Source of the DNA: Hybos culiciformis | Lineage: Eukaryota; Arthropoda; Insecta; Diptera; Hybotidae | Assembly: GCA_964007475.1 (NCBI GenBank) | Contig: OZ023274.1 | Location: 82,719,303-82,783,302 of the forward strand | Length of the DNA: 64,000 bases | Direction of reading: 5' to 3' | Shown here: positions 1 through 13,000 of the stretch, in pieces | How the letters are laid out: every line of letters begins with the position of its first letter | Position numbering within the stretch: the first letter of the stretch is position 1 | Position numbers and translations under genes: made by a program | Notes under the pieces: generated by a model | The model's input: the letters and a program-made list of their open reading frames with translations, nothing else | Databases searched by the model: none | What the model was told of the DNA's origin: nothing

Positions 1-3000
1 AAATTGCTACACTTGACTTGATTACCCAGTTACTTACTTACAATTATTTTAAAATAATAATAATAATAACTAAGCACATTGATAAAAGTAATTCATTGAA
101 AGAAGATATTTTTACATCATGACGACGTTACGCAATTATCATATTTTTTTTGTGTTTTCATGAATAAAAAAAAAAATAAAATTAAAAGTAAAATTTATAG
201 AAATAACAAAATAACGGAAAAACGATTTATTGTTTGCATCACTCATCATAAATTTATGAAATATTTTGATATTACATAAAATTGTGATTAAACTTAAAAA
301 AAAAAAATAAATTTGATATACTTACTTAATACGAAATTTTAAATTAAGTAAGTCAGTATATCTCCGTACGTTGTAGAAAATAATTATAAACGTTGAATTT
401 ATTAATATTATACTTATTAGCACTTTATCTGATAAAGAAAACACGTCTCTCGTTTCACATTAGTTACTAACATTTTTTTCGCATATTATAATACTTAGTC
501 TTTTAAGCTTCAAATACAAAACTGTTATTGATATTTATTTTAAAATTATATTTCTTTCACACACTTACATTATAATGTCGGCTGTCTTATAGTTATTATA
601 TCATTTATTATATCATTCAAGATCTACTTATTATTTGATGATGCCATAAATCATGATCTTTCTCTACGTACATAATTAAAACGATTCTAATTCCATTACA
701 TGTAATTTTAATATATGCAATAAATAATTACCTAAAAAGTGCCTGTAAAATGTTTTGCCGATTATTGTCGCGCAAATATTGTGCAACGATACAAATACTT
801 TGGTCTCAGCAACGATATCATTAAATATATACAATAAACCATTAAAAATTAAGACCTTAGGTACAAATGTTTCTATTTCCGAGAAATTCAAGTGAAATAT
901 TTCAAAACATAAAAATATTTTGATGCAATCCATCCAATAATTTCTTTAATCTAACACTTCTTTTTCTATTTTTCTATTTATATATAAAAAAAAAAAAACA
1001 TAATAAATTGCTAGTGGGGAAATAATTTAAATTAGGCCTAATTTTGATCTAAATAAAATAAACAAAATCTCATTAACTAAAAAATTAAAATAGCAAATAA
1101 TTATGCAGTACTTTTTAAAAAAAAAATTTTCTTTCACTCATTTTCAATTTCATTACGGTGGTATTATTGATGTGTTAAGAAGAAGAAAAATTTTTATGTT
1201 CAATCAAAAAAGTACAATTTTTTGTATTTATTTTCGATTGATTAATTTAAAAAATTTTAATTACCCATTTGTTTATTTATATTATAATATTATACACAGC
1301 ACAATTTTTTGTATTTATTTTCGATTGATTAATTTAAAAAAATTTAAATTATTTTACCCACTTGTTTATTTATTTTATAATTGTTTTTTTTTTTTTTTTT
1401 TGTGAATGAGTTGTTGTTATTTACATCTTTAATTTTCTTATAATAAACAATTGGCATTGTATTTTTATTTATATCAGGAAATTTATTAATCCCGAGAGTC
1501 GACATTTAAAACAGAAATCATAGCTTGAATTTCATATTCAACCAATTCGAAATTATTTATTTAATTACTTAGTTAGTTTGTAACACTACAATAATTGAGT
1601 GAGATAGAAGCATATTACTGCGTATTACAATGACATTTAAATTTACATAGTTACGTTTGGACGATATTGGGCATATTTTGACATTTAAAATGCAGTCGAA
1701 CGAAATCGGTTAAATACTTCTTATAACAGTTATATATAATGTAACTTTTTCGATATTAAATAAATCATAAATCAATCATAAATTAAAGAAACGAATTAAG
1801 TTCTATACCAGAGATATAAAAAATCTTCCATTATTGACACTGCAGGATATTTTTATTCGCTATGAAAGGAACTTCAAGATAACTTCAAAATACTTTTTTT
1901 TTGAAATAAGCTTTTTAATTTTAATTTTTTAAGAGTAGGTTATTAGTACTACAGACCAAAACAAAGACCAGTACATTAATCTTTATTCGATGAACAAGCT
2001 GTTTTTCATTCTGCTTCCATCAAGCAACATATCTTCAAAATTTTATTTTTTTTATAATAATATTTATATTAGTTGCGTTGTTCTTTTCTCTATCATTAGG
2101 TATCTTTTTTACAAATTTTAAATCGATTTTTTTATTAGAAGTATTTTTTATTAAATATATCTTAGATAGATGATAACGAGAAAACATAAATTTTCTCAAA
2201 ATAAAGATAATAAAAATAGCAAGCAGTTCGCACCATCAAGTAAGACTTTGGGCTTCCCGTGTAATAAAATAAAATTATTAATTAAATTAAAATACTTTTT
2301 TTTTTTTCAACTTAAATTTCTTAACAATAAGTATTAATTTTACCAAAGGCAAAACTCTTCAAATAATACAGTAATTTTGTATTTTGGGAATTTATCAATT
2401 TGTCTAGTCTGAAAAGAAAGATACTCATAATATTACATTAAAATAAATATAGATAAAATAAAAATATACTTAATGTTAAAAAAATTGATTTTCAATTTAC
2501 ATTCACATAAACATTTACATTGGTATATATTTCGACATTCGTACTTATATAATTTTATTTTCATTTTAAAAAAATTAAACTCAATATATAAATTGTCATT
2601 GAAAAACACAACATAGGTAGATAGAGTAAACATTGGTGGAGGGTAAATAAATACAAAAAAAAATATAATGACAGAGTAAAAATAAAAAAAAAATCAATAA
2701 AATATGTCCATTAACTTTCGATTTTCTTCAACATAAAAAATATAAATAAAAAAAAAAAAAACCGAAACAACATATTTTATGTTTAACCACAGCATTAAAT
2801 TGTATATACTCTATTTTTTTTTATACCGATTATCTAATTTTCATTTACATTTTTTTTTTTATGCATGTTAACATACATACATCAAAATGAGCAAAAGGAA
2901 ATTGTATTAATTTCTTGTTCACAACAACAAAAAATGAATGAAACTTTTTATTAGGTTTCATTGTATCCTTTTGATAAATTTACAACCGCCCATACTGTGT

Positions 3001-6000
3001 ACGATAAAACCTTATACATAATATGGTTGGATATTTTTATTTTGTTTTTTTTTTGCAGTAAGTAAGTATGAAAATCTAATTAAACGGTTTATATTTATAA
3101 TTTTTATTAATGATGGTATATTAAGTTGTGGCAATAATTGAAAGCTTTTTTTTTGAAACATTCGAAGTACTTTTATAATATAATCAAAATAAATATCTTT
3201 TTAAGATGATTAAAATTATTAATATCGAAAATATTATTAAAAATATATGGTAAAAAAACAAAATATCAATTTTTGGATTATAATAATAAGGAATGATTTA
3301 TATTTACTTTTAAGTTCATATTGATGGCACTTTAAATGTCAGATATTTACGATGTTTATTATTTTCGAACAATATCTTAATTTGGTTGTTTTGAATAAAC
3401 CTATATCTAGTTTATTAAAAGAACTTGTTTGACCATAGGCACTCAATAGAAAATTTTAAGCGATTTCAGGAATGAAACTGACACATTTTGATTTTTAACA
3501 AATTCGATAATATCGATCTTCCAATATATGAATTTCTTTCACTACGAAGAAAATAGAATTTTTATAATATTTTATTCATTAAAAACCCTCAAGGTTTTGA
3601 TTTTTTTTATTTAAATCGCTTTATGTACAGGTAGAGTACTTAGATGAAAGAAAATATTATTTCTTATTAAATGTTAAAAAAAATATGAAAAAGAAACTTA
3701 GGCAAAAAAAAGGTTCAAAAGTTAACATGAAAAAAAAAGAAAACAAAAAAAAAACCAACTAACAAATTGGTGACAAATTTAGGAAAATTTACTTTTTCCA
3801 TATATTTCCTTTAATATGTATGAATTAAGTATCCAGAATGTGTAAAAAAGATGAAAATTTAAAAATCATATGCCTTAAAAATTATAATAATCTCACAATG
3901 AAATGAGATGAGACCCAAAGTTTTTATTTTAAAAATTTTTGCAGATTTTCTTTTAAAATGTATATGAACTTATTTATGTATTGTATGGATATAATTTACA
4001 TATGCGTATGTTTGAATTAATATTAAAACATTTTTTATTTTAACACTTAAAATTGGATTATTGTTGTCATAGTAGGTAGTGTTAAAGTTCCTGCTAGGAT
4101 TTAAATTAGATATCAAACTTTTAGTTTAAGTTTATATTCATATCTAACATGTATAGATCTGTTACATATGAAATATGTTTTTTTTTTTGTCGATTTTATA
4201 AATGCTGAAAAATCACAATCGTAGTTTTAATCTGATAGTTTTTCTTTGTGTTATTTTCTATTTGAAACTTTGGTAAGTATATATAAAATAATTTAACAAT
4301 TCTGATGGGTGAAAAAAATATAAGTATTTTCAAACAAAATATTAATTAAAAAAATCTTATTGACATTTTGATTTTTAATCTTTAAATTGGAAAACTTTTT
4401 TTTTTATGTTTTTTAAGTTTCAAAACAATATTGCAGCGCCCACAGTCAAAAATAAATTCTTCAGAGATTCCTTTAAAATATCGTAATAACAATAAGTTCG
4501 ATACTTTCTGAATTTTTTTTTCTGGGTTCAAAATGTTCTCATTTTTTTATCTTAATTTCTTTTACCAAATTTCCCATCAATACTTTAATATCGAAAGTAA
4601 TTGAAAGTTTAATAATTCAACGTTAATTTTATGCATTAATCTATAAAGTAGACTTGATGTACAAACATTTCCTTATGGTTTAATTTTCTGTATGTAAATG
4701 CATCTATTCAAATATCCTGATAATCTTTTTTTATTTTCCTTCTTTTTATTAAATAGAAATTCCTTATTTAAATATGTATAAAGGTGAATAAAATATTTTC
4801 ACGCAATCTGAATATACTATTTCAGTTAGGTATTTCTATTTAGTCTTTAGAATATACGTAAAAAAAAATATAAAGAAGAGAGGGAATTTTAAATTTTATT
4901 GAAAATGACGACGAAATATGTATTATTTATATTATTGTTTATTTGGAAACTTTTCAATTATTTAAAAAGGTTTTTTATTACATTATTTTCAATTTTCAAA
5001 AGTGTTTTTCAATACTAAAAAAAAAAATGTTATATCTTATTTGCTGACTTTTTCATAAAGTACACTGTTGTTACGATGCACGAGAAGATTTCGTTTATCA
5101 AACCTTTAATATAAAAAGTTTTTTTTTTTTTTTTCAACATAAATAATTATTTTTTCCAATTAGGTCAATTCGATGGGTCAATATATGATAAATAATATCT
5201 TCAGTATTATTTTGTTTCACATTTCATTATACTTGAATCTTGATATAATATACAATTATCAAAATGCTAAGTATATCAAAATTGATCAAGATTAATCAAA
5301 ACTAGATTTATTGAAGTTTTTAAAAAGTTTAGGAACTAAGTATGATCATCGTACCACTTCGGTTACTAAAAAGCTTCGACAGTTTCGGAACCAAATTAAT
5401 AATGAATACTTTTTGTATACGCATACTTAATGTAATTCAGGAAATTGTTTCGGTATTTAAGATTAAAATTAAAAAAGAGTACTTATTGTAAGTCAATTAA
5501 ATAGATTTCGATATACGATGTAATTAAAATGAAAAAAAAATTTTATTGGTGTTTATTGAATTTATGAGACTTTTACACTGAAGTGATCGGCCATATGGAA
5601 GCAATTTCCTTATATTTTATGTTAAACACTTTTTTTTTTATAATATTTTTTATCAAATATTTGGATCGATATTATAATTTTTTTTTCTCGTATATTTGAA
5701 TCCAAAATAAATTAAGGGAAAATAATTTTAGTGTAAAAAGTAGTTTATGCACTTAAAAAAATTAATAAAAAATTCAAATTGTAAGTACTTACCTACTATA
5801 ATGAAAATAGCAAGAAATAAGTAAGTAACTGAGTATTGCGACAATGACATAAAAGGAATTCAATATGAAACGAGACAAGCAGGGGGTCAAGTTTTAAACT
5901 TTATGTCACTGTTATAACCACCACTAAAATTAAATTATTTTACGTGAACACGTCTTCATATAAATTAATTAAACATTATTCAAATATATTTTTTTACGTC

Positions 6001-8153
6001 GCATTACAAGTTAAGTTATAAATTCATTGACAGTAACAAAAATTGAAAGGCTAGTTGGAAGCAAAAATGTGCAAAAGGAAATATTATTGTTGACGATTTA
6101 TAAGACAAATTAGTTTATCGCTTACCTTCACGCTTTTATATGGAATTCGTATTTTACTTAGATCTAACTAAGTATTTTTTGGGCAAAAATTAAGTGTAAG
6201 AATATTTATTTATTATTTTTTTTAATTCAAAAAAATAATTTAATAATATTCTTCAACTTTTATTTAATTAACAAACCTTATTTTTTTTATAATTTAAGTA
6301 CAATTTTTTTCCCCATTTATTAGACACAAACACGCTTCATTTTTATTTATTATTGTTAAAATCATAAAAACACGCAAATCATACTTTCAAAACAAAAATG
6401 TTTTGTTTTCACTAGAAATTTGCTTATTTAATTTTTCAAAATTTCTGTGACCATGAATAAGCGAGCGTCAGGAATTGTCATGTTATCAAGAAAAATGACA
6501 CTTTTTAAAAGAGATGAATTAAATAAAAAAAACTTTTGATTTCATTTTGTCTTTGACTCTTTGTGAACTAAATATTAAAAAAGATTTAAACGTTATTATG
6601 AAAATTATCTAATTTTTTCCCCCCCATTTTCCTAGATAAAAAAAAAATTATGTTTTGAACATAAACAGGATTTTGTTGTCTTAATTTTGATATAACAATC
6701 TGGTTAGAATAGAAAGAAATTAAATAATTTAATATTTTATATTTTTTTTTTTTAATTTGTATGAAACTATTCTATAAAGAACTATACCCTCGACGATACC
6801 TATAAATGTTTCAAATTGTATTTACAAGCTATAATAGTCTAGTCGGATTAATAATGATTGATAATATTGAACATTACCATATTTTTTTGATTACTTACAA
6901 TCGGCATGTCGTCAACACAACTCACAGAAATCTACCTTTATCGATTTTAAGTTTGATATCACATTCAAAATATAAGTATTGTTTTATGGTATTTTTAGAT
7001 TTGTCCAACTCAATAAATTAAGCAAATGTAGAAAATTATAAAATCGATGTAAATAAAATTTTCATATGTTTACTGAAATGTTTTTAAGGGTTTTTTTTTT
7101 CAAATCAAATCATTTATTGGAATATAATTATTATTGCGATTACAACAAGAAATCTTGAACACGTTTTGTTATAGCGTTAGAAGAAGCGAAGAAGCTTTCT
7201 ATTTATAACTACTTAATCAGATTTACAAAATTATCCATGCTTGGCCACACGTCTGAATTTTTTAAAAAAAAAATCGAATAATAATTGGAACAAAAGTAAA
7301 TATAACTTCAAAAACCTTAAAAAAGTTAACGAACACTTGAAAAATGTAATATGTAATAGGTTATTAATACCCAAAAAAGATGATGTTATCAATATTTTGT
7401 ATAAAAATAATTAGTTAGCATTAAACTTTAAACTTATATTTATCGGTCTGTCAAGTGGTAAAGTTTTATTTTTATTATGATTTTTTAGAATTTTGTATGT
7501 TTATATTCAGTCTTTGAAGATGTCGTCTTGCATTGGTCTCTATAGCAATCATTTCTTGCGATAGCTTTCAAATATATTAATGATTGAATAGCTTTTTGGA
7601 ACTTCTATTGATCTTCTTCATCTATTTTCAAATGAAATGCACAAAAAAAAAATCTTTAAAGATAGCTTCACTTTTGCCAATTGCCGTATTTTAGTTACTC
7701 CAAGGGGTTTAATATAATTTTATACTATACTTATACCTATATTATGTTAAAAAAAATAAATTGCAAAAAAAAAAGTTCAAAAATATTCTTTTTAAGCTTC
7801 CTATTTTTTCAATCCCTAAGGCTTTACTACTTTTTTTTTTTTTACCTCATTTGTTTTGATTACGCAAAAAATCTTAGAAAAAAAATAAATAAAGCAAATA
7901 AAAATATAGCGTGTTTAAGAGCCACAGCCCTTAACTTGATTAATAATAACTTTATTGTGATTTCATTATGTTTTGAATTTCGTTTAGAAAATTAAAATAG
8001 TATATATATATCTAGTCATATTGTGTTATGTTATAGGTGTAGGTAGTAAGACAAAATAAAAGTAAGTGTGTATTATATATATACCTTTTTTTTCCACAAA
8101 ACAGACAAAGAAATCATTTTATACATTAGAAATGAAACTTATGCTGCCTATAC
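1..8153. other. AT-rich intron 1 or 5' flank, no gene seen
   Basis: Dense A/T runs, no exon of Khc-73 recognised and no coding-like stretch with family similarity. The longer ORFs here (minus strand 676-933, plus strand 1103-1405 and 7681-7995) are either low-complexity Phe/Lys/Ile/Tyr/Asn translations of T/A runs or unrecognised. Holds one 87-bp tandem duplication (listed separately). Confidence 0.6.
1214..1385. repeat. Tandem duplication, 87-bp period, two copies
   Basis: The block beginning ACAATTTTTTGTATTTATTT at 1214 recurs at 1301. Both copies continue through CGATTGATTAATTTAAAAAA, a TTACCCA/TTACCCAC segment and GTTTATTTAT. Copies differ by a few indels and substitutions, so the event is not brand new. 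Confidence 0.9.
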
Positions 8154-8161
8154 CTATATAG

Positions 8162-8874
8162 CAGAGGTGTCAATAGCGTCGATCGCGATCTACCGGTCGA
8201 TCGCGTAATGATTTTAGGTCGATCGCCAATTAATATTCATATTTCAGATATTTATTTCCTTTCAAATTACAATTTTCAATTTCAAGAACCAAAAAAATTT
8301 TATCTAATTTTCCAAACATGTTGGCGCAATTAAAAAGTTCTGCTTCCACTAATTATGATGAAAATAAATATATCAAAGAAATTAAGAACGTTATTGAAGG
8401 ATTCGGTAACCGTTTCGAAGATTTTAAAAAAAACTTGATAATGTGGTTTTATTTATATGAGTTTTCCATTTGATAGCAATATTAAAGCAAAAACTTTTCA
8501 ACTATTTTTGATATGGATAATATTACACTTGAACCAGAATTTTACAATTTTACAAAATGATATTTATATTCAAGCAAGAGCTTCCGAAAATAAATTCTGG
8601 AAATGTTTAGCAGAATGTAAAAAAATGCAGAATGTAAAAAATCCGAATGTAAAAAAATTAGCTGAAAATTTATACGCGTATTTTGGTTCGACATATTTGT
8701 GCGAATGAGCATTTTCACAAATGAAAATAATAAAGTCGAAATACCGAACTAATTTAACAGACGAACACAATAAAAATTGCCTTCTCCACTAACTCCAACT
8801 TTTAGAAAAAGTAGATCGCAGATGATTTTTACTGCGCGAAGTAGATCTTATAGAAAAATTAGTTGACACCCCTG
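8162..8874 (+). mobile_element. Degenerate hAT transposon with perfect 8-bp target duplication
   Basis: Ends CAGAGGTGTCAA and TTGACACCCCTG are inverted repeats with one mismatch. Identical 8-bp CTATATAG flanks sit at 8154-8161 and 8875-8882, the target-site duplication of hAT elements. Inside are remnants of a transposase of the ZBED5/FAM200-like hAT group. 713 bp is far below an autonomous length of several kb, so this is an internally deleted, dead copy. The left end carries GATCGCGATCTACCGGTCGA, a G+C-rich palindromic stretch unlike the surroundings. Confidence 0.92.
8314..8822 (+). pseudogene. hAT transposase remnant
   Basis: Around 8330-8460 one frame reads DENKYIKEIKNVIEGFGNRF EDFKKN, the helix before the C-terminal part in ZBED5/FAM200-type hAT transposases. 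From about 8457 another frame gives SFPFDSNIKAKTFQL, then AENLYAYFGSTYLCE, a TGA stop at 8706-8708, and AFSQMKIIKSKYRTNLTDEH, the hAT C-terminal dimerisation motif (family form FGSTY.CE..FS.MK..KS..R..LTDEHL). At least one frame change and one stop make it non-functional. The catalytic core is largely missing. Confidence 0.85.
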
Positions 8875-8882
8875 CTATATAG

Positions 8883-9984
8883 CATTGAATATTGAACATA
8901 GAATATTGAATTTCATTTCGTGTAACTAGAAAGAACGTTAAAATGCTTTTTTATTGTTCTCTATTCGAATATACGTTTAAACAAGCTTTAAATTCTTTTT
9001 TTTTCTTGTACAGATTTTGTTAAATTAGGTTAAAAAATATGATATTAATTTTTAATTAAAATCTTAACTAATATTCATTCTTTATTTTATTTTCTTTTCT
9101 GTAGTAGAAAATAATTTTAAGAAAAGAGAAGTTAATTAATAAAATGTTCTTTTATTCTAAATTCTAATTCTTCGAAGTCAGTTTTAATAAAATTAAAATA
9201 ATAAGATTTCTATGAAATTCATTGTGGTGCTGAAGTTAAAAAAATTTCGATAATACCCATACATTTTCTAAACTTTGAATACCTGGCACGAATCTAAGTT
9301 ATAAAAAAATGTATTTTATCCCGTGTAAACCTATCAAAGTTTTTAAAAAATGAATTTAGTTTCTCAATAGAAGAATATTATTTTTTTAAGAAAAATACCA
9401 AAATTTTCAAAAATTCATAGGACTAATAATTATGTCAAATGTTTTGCATAAAAACATATATGAAACCAAACTAAAACTTGGCTAAAATTATTTATAAATT
9501 ATAGAAGGTATAGCTCTCGTTCAGTCCTTCTTGTCTCATCATAAAGCCAAATATTTGAAAAACTTACAATAAACATGAACAATGTTTTTGTAGTGTTTAA
9601 ATATAGTAAATAGTTAAATTTTACTCTCATTTTATAAATAGAACTAAAATTGCGTTTTTTTATTTTTAACTGCATTGAAATGCATTATCAAGTTTTACTG
9701 AATGACTCTTTGTAAAAATTTTTCTATTTTTGTCATTTTATTTTTTCAGTTAAATTAACTTTTGAAAAAGATTCTTTAACCATAAAGTTGAACAATTGAA
9801 CTAATTTTCCATATAATTATGGATACCTACTTGAAAAATATTATTCGCTTAAGCTTTTAGCAATTAAAATAAATAAAGCTAAAAAAAAAAAAAAAAAATA
9901 AATGAAAGCAACTTATTTTTATTCTGTTATAGAGAATATTTTTTTTTTACCTATTCGTAAACATAGACATTAATAATAATAATG

Positions 9985-10023
<39 letters not shown>

Positions 10024-13000
10024 TTATGCTTAATGTGCAAATGATTTTTACTATTTTATAAATATTATATTATATGAATCTAAATAATGTGCGAAAAAGA
10101 AAATATGCTAATTTTTTCATGTAAGCAGATAATGGAAGAAAAATATGAGGCTATTGATATTTTTTTTTATATTAAGAATAAGATTTGTTGTTTTCTAAAA
10201 GTCATTATTTTTTATTTTTAGGACCTTAATTATGTTTTTCTCAACTAGGTACTTATAAGTATGCTCTTCTAAGGAGTCTAAGTTTTTTTTTTTTTAATTT
10301 TAAAGAAAATGGAAAACTTTGAGGTAAACTTGTTCTATTGCGTTGTTTTCGTTGTAGATATTTAATGACAATTTTTAAATGTGTATTTATGATTGTGTTA
10401 GATTCAATAATGAATATTCTTCTAGAATCCATGGTATATCTTATATATAAAATATTTTTTGAAATGTACACAAAGTGGAAATCACTTTTAAATTGTTCAA
10501 ACTATTAAGTATTTAAATGTGCCTTAATTGATCAAAATCATGATACCTAAACTTTGACGGTAAATTTCTATATATAAGCAATGAAATAAATTACATATAA
10601 TTTTTGTTAACTTAATTTTTATTTAATAATTTAATGATATATTACCTTTGTATATACATATTTTTAATTACCACTTTTACAATAAATAAAGTGTATAACG
10701 CTTAAATAAAAAAGAATAAATTTAAAATTTTTAATAATATTTTTAAACAGATTATTGTTTAACCATAGAAGCTTTTCATATTATGTAGAGCGAATAATTT
10801 TTAACATACAAACACAAATATATTATACAGATACACTACTTATTTTCTCAACTTTATAACAACCCTTAAACAAGGTTGATTTGCTTAGTGGCTTTCAAAA
10901 TATTGACTGTATATACTTTATTTAAATATAGATATTTTTTTGGTTGAGATAATCTGGTGTTTTTTTTTATGTTGGTTCTTTGTTCTTTGTTTTTTTTTTT
11001 TTAGAACATCGTTAATGCAAATTTACTGTTCTTTTTGAAGAAGTTTTCAACAAGAACGTCCTTGCTTAAATTCTTATCGTTATTACTTTTAAAATGTTGG
11101 TAAATTATGTTTGAAATAAGGCACGTGGTTTTAATAATCTAATAAAAATGTGTGTTGTAGTTGCGGAGCTCGTTTTCTCAATTTATTCAACAGAATATTC
11201 TTTTATTTTTAATTTTATTATTTTTTTTTTAAATTATCCTTATCAGTTATGCTTATTGAACTAATTTATTGGGTTGGATGAAAACTGTCATATTATACTA
11301 TATAATGTTAGAATGCTAAAAAAAAATCATTATATTTAAAACATTTTTTAAAATAAATGGATTTTTTTAGGATGTCATTTGTTTTGTGCAAACAAATTAA
11401 ATCAGGCTTCATTGCAAAATTAAATATGGTAATTTTAGATCCGCAGTAAAAAAAATGTTAAGTCCATACTTGAAATTTCATTCTCACTCTACTATCAGTG
11501 CTCGTAACCTTTGATATAACTTTTTTGAGTTAAATTTTGGAGCAAACAATTACTTTCCAAAAGTCTACTTTTGAACTTTTTAATATCAAATCACAGAAGC
11601 TTAACAATGAGGACCTTTTCATAACAGAAGGTGACTTTAAATTTTGCGCTCCGATTAAGGAAAATGTCAAAATAATATTGAATTTATCAAAATAAAAATT
11701 TGCTAATTATTCAAAGTTGTTAAGTTTTTTTTTTTAACATATACCTACCTAATAGTGTTAAATTCGCCTTGCAATTTAAACAAATTAAAATTAAGTATAT
11801 TTCTTTTTATTTTAAATTTATTTTTATCATTTCTAAATAGTAATTAGTGAAAATTGTTTTTTCCTTTTAAATAATTGAAACATCAAGCTGTGTTGCATTC
11901 CATTACACTTTTAATAAACAAAATAAAATAAAAAAAAAAAAACATCTGAAATAAAACAGAATATGTATTTATTTTTGTGTAAACATAAAAAATAATGGTG
12001 AATTGTAAATATATGTACCTATAAAAAAAGTCTTTTACATACTTATTTACGTAAAAAAAATATAAATAAAAATGCTTTAAAAATAACATAAATAGTTAAT
12101 TAAAGTAAATTTATTTATTATTTACAAAATCTTTATATAAACAAAGAATTACGTTAGATTCACATTCACTTTGCATAATATTCTTATATTTTACCAGCTG
12201 GACATAACATATATTCATTTTTCTTGTGGAACACAAGAAGAAAGGTAAAATTTGAAGAAAAAAAATATGATTTATACAGAATTAGGTAAAATCAAAGATA
12301 TATTTATGTTTATAAGTAAGTATATACGTAATTTAATCATCAGTTTTGTCACGATTGCTTATTTGTGTAATTTTTTAGCTTTATGCATTAATCAAATTGA
12401 TTTTTCTATATATCGTAGTTTAGCATTTTTTATTTAACAGGCTGTTCAAAATTTTTAAAATATAAACGTTTTTTTTTTATTCGTTTTCCTGGTAATTAAA
12501 ATGAAGCTGTCAATCTTTGACACTTGTAGATAAATTTCGATTTCTGTACTGAAATATTTTTTAAATTTTGATTATTTAAGTAGACTTTCTTTTTTAAAGC
12601 TTTATTACAGTGAAAAATTAACAATCACTCAGAGTATCGAATTGTGAAAAAAATCTTTCAGTTTAAAATATATCTTGAAACAGTCCTCACAGAATATTTA
12701 TTTAATTTATATAATAATACCTCGAATTAAACCTACATATATTGTATCTTAAAATTCTGTTATTCCGCATATTTAGAAAAAACCAGGGATAAAAGAAACA
12801 CCATGTTTCATTTGATAAGAATAAAAAAATATATATATTTTTTTTTTTTTAACATAAAACGATGTAGATTCGAATAATTGATAAGGTTAAAATAAAATTT
12901 GAATATTTTCAAGGTTTCTTTATTGTTTTTTTTTTTTATAGAATTTAGAAAATCCTTTACCTATCTAACCATAGATACTTAATAAAAAACAAAAAGGTCT

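Noticed and set aside
676..933. 85-codon minus-strand ORF
   Set aside because: Reads plausibly but has no recognisable motif, no splice context and no base-composition contrast with its surroundings.
1103..1405. 100-codon ORF
   Set aside because: Produced by the AT-rich 87-bp tandem duplication and homopolymer runs; it is not a protein-like sequence.
7681..7995. 104-codon ORF
   Set aside because: Dominated by Lys, Phe, Ile and Tyr from A and T runs; no domain and no supporting context.
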